DNA of 41,315 nucleotides. It comes from Clostridia bacterium (lineage in GTDB: Bacteria; Bacillota; Clostridia; Oscillospirales; CAG-272). The position numbers and the translations under genes are program-made. Positions 39,682 to 41,315 of this stretch are shown here, piece after piece (the stretch's first letter is position 1; every line of letters begins with the position of its first letter). The stretch spans positions 1-41,315 of the forward strand of contig JAFTOG010000038.1 in assembly GCA_017451485.1 (NCBI GenBank), given 5' to 3'. The notes under the pieces were generated by a model. It was not told where the DNA came from. It saw only the letters and a list, made by a program, of their open reading frames with translations, and did not search any database.

Positions 39682-41136
39682 TTAAATACATAAAAATTTA
39701 TTATAAGTTTTACAGTCAGTAAGTAAATCTGAATGCTTACCGATACCTTTCAGCTCGCCATTTTCCATAACTACAATTTGGTCTGCTATTCTTACGCTAC
39801 TTAGTCTGTGAGAAATTAAAATGACAATTTTATCTGAAAAAATATTTTTTATTTCATCATATAAATTTCTTTCAGCGATAGGATCTAGGCTTGCTGTTGG
39901 CTCATCCAAAATAATAATATCGTTTTCATTATAAAGCAGTCTTGCAAAGCTTATACGTTGCCACTGACCACCTGAAAGCTCTCTACCATCATCGTATGCT
40001 TTGCCAAGCAATGTATTTTCCTTTAATGGTAGTTCATCAACTAAATCTTGTAGCTTCGCCTTTTGGATGGATGTTTTGAATTTTTCTTCACAATATTCAG
40101 AGCCAAATACAATATTATCCTTTAAGGACATTGAAAAATGGATATCTTCCTGTGACATATATCCCACCTTCAAGCTATCAATATCATTTAGTAGATACTC
40201 TTTATTTATTTTTATTGATCCGTTTGTAGGTTTGAAATGGTTAAGAATAAGTTTAATAAGTGTGGATTTGCCTGCACCGTTTTCACCGAGAATTAAATAG
40301 CAATTTCCCTTTATAAACGAAACATTTATATTTTTTAAGATATTCATATCTTGATTTGAAGGATACGCAAAACTTACATTATCAAATTGTATGTTTTCAA
40401 TTGGCGATAATTTACTCTTGTCGCTTTCTTCAATTTCATAATTCATAAATTCTTTCAAGTATTTGAGATCTCTTTTATCTCTGTGCAGGCTTAATACATT
40501 GTTTCTAATATCCTCTATAGCTCCTATTGCGGAATCCCATAATCCTATAAACAGGATACAATCTCCTATACTGATATAGCCATTTAAAGTCTGAATTCCA
40601 ACATATATCCAAACAAATACTTTAACAAGCATTGAACCAACATCTGCAAGTAATGTTAACAACCCATTTCTAACACTTATTTTAAATGCCTTTTTAAATA
40701 TAGTTTTAGATATTTTTTGATATTTTGATAACAACCAATCTTTAAGGTTATATGCCTTGATTTCCTTCATTGTTTCATTGTTGTAAAACAATGACCTATA
40801 ATACGTTCTTTTCCTTTCAGACTCGAGGCTTCTCACACTTTGAAGATATTCTACATCTGAGCATTTTACTGCAATAATGGTGTTTATTAAGCATAATACA
40901 GCCAAAACCATCCAGACTAAGTGAAATAATTTTATAATTGGAATTATAGCTGCAATTGCCGTAGGTATAAGTATGATAAGTCCAATAACATTTCTGAATG
41001 ATCCATACACAATAGAGTTATTTCTGTTGGCTTTATTTAGCATTTCAAGATTTTGCGGAGTTTCGAAGAACCCTACAGGGAATGAGCATAATTTTTTCCT
41101 TATAGCTATTTTGATATTAAGTTCCGATCTTGTGTT
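39682..41136 (-). pseudogene. ABC exporter (permease-ATPase), 5' end lost
   Basis: Fused exporter half-transporter. The last 240 residues are the ATPase with Walker A GENGAGKST, signature LSGGQWQR, Walker B IIILDEPTASLD and H-loop ISHRLS, and several helices precede it. The open frame continues upstream of ATG 41043 as KIAIRKKLCSFPVGFFETPQ, which is ordinary exporter sequence. It hits a stop at 41137-41139 with no start codon or RBS in between. About 100-150 residues, including the first transmembrane helices, are therefore missing. The sequence changes character at about 41137, consistent with deletion or insertion at that point. Substrate (peptide, bacteriocin or drug) cannot be told. Confidence 0.8.
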
Positions 41137-41200
41137 TTAAATTTGCCTTATATTTGTCGAATTCGCTAGACTTTTGACGAGCGATTGTTTTGGAAATTCC

Positions 41201-41229
41201 TTGCAAAACGGGGCGCTTCATGCTATGCT
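41201..41229 (+). promoter_or_regulatory. Possible promoter of the gene at the window end
   Basis: TTGCAA (41201-41206), 17 bp, TATGCT (41224-41229) in higher-G+C sequence than the ABC gene to its left. Confidence 0.45.
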
Positions 41230-41276
41230 TTAGATGTCGCACGCGGCCTGACGGCTGCGTACTGGGGAGAATTTAC

Positions 41277-41315
41277 ATGACAGGAGAGGAATGTATGGAA
41301 CACGCAACAACTGTA
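41277..41315 (+). CDS. Start of an unidentified gene (partial, C-terminus outside window)
   Basis: Two in-frame ATGs, 41277 (GGGGAG seven bases upstream) and 41295 (GGAGAGGAATGT), open a frame reading MTGEECMEHATTV to the window edge. Too little is visible to name it. It follows a fresh promoter just after the truncated exporter, so it may belong to inserted DNA. Confidence 0.5.
   Translation, partial: MTGEECMEHATTV

Noticed and set aside
1..41315. CRISPR arrays, rRNA and tRNA genes
   Set aside because: No regularly spaced repeats, tRNA cloverleaf with CCA-type ends, or rRNA-conserved stretches were noticed on either strand.

Overview
The window looks like a chromosomal segment of an anaerobic Firmicute, probably a gut clostridium of the Oscillospiraceae/Ruminococcaceae kind. 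The grounds are three T-box leaders, an ECF-type vitamin transporter S component, a miaB-ylbF-mutS-mutL-tgt operon, Gram-positive ribosome binding sites (AAGGAGG type), sigma-A promoters with near-consensus -35/-10 boxes, and many short U-tailed terminators. No rRNA, tRNA, CRISPR array or intact transposase gene was found.

Layout. 1-4290 (minus strand): a sulfur amino acid operon metY-cysK-HD phosphohydrolase-cysteine desulfurase, cut by the window edge. It is preceded by an unusual leader with a strong promoter, two candidate 21-bp operators, a 45-codon leader ORF with five Cys codons in seven positions, an intrinsic terminator, and a second short ORF ending Cys-Arg-Cys. 4333-7759: a vitamin B6 salvage locus (pyridoxal kinase, ECF S component and a small radical SAM protein on the minus strand; a divergent, C-terminally short MocR/PdxR regulator). 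7779-9650: a TrpB2-type tryptophan synthase beta chain behind a Trp T-box. Its promoter shares an 18-bp identical block with the cys/met promoter. 9650-10640: about 1 kb with no convincing gene.

10650-14857: a FAD/Rieske oxidoreductase coupled to a 59-residue protein, a 46-residue hydrophilic protein, and an amidohydrolase plus tocopherol-cyclase-like pair. 14862-19020: aromatic amino acid genes. PaaK-type aryl-acetate CoA ligase plus an ACT protein sit behind a Phe (UUC) T-box, and a sodium:solute symporter sits behind a Tyr (UAC) T-box. 19133-22299: convergent GH27 and GH36 alpha-galactosidases sharing a terminator. 22355-24246: thioredoxin reductase, divergent from a frameshifted metallo-beta-lactamase-fold gene. 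24277-32805: miaB-ylbF-mutS-mutL-tgt-polysaccharide deacetylase operon. 32798-35494: ABC-F ATPase and a Pr6Pr-type membrane protein.

35495-39230 (plus strand) is more AT-rich and looks acquired: an ECF sigma factor with a long C-terminal extension, an XRE regulator and a zinc-ribbon methyltransferase. 39194-41315 holds two structured inverted-repeat elements, a 5'-truncated ABC exporter, a composition junction near 41137, and the first codons of a new plus-strand gene.

The most interesting signal is the cys/met leader: a poly-Cys leader peptide, terminator and paired operators that together look like cysteine-sensing transcription attenuation in a Firmicute. The same promoter/operator block recurs at trpB2.
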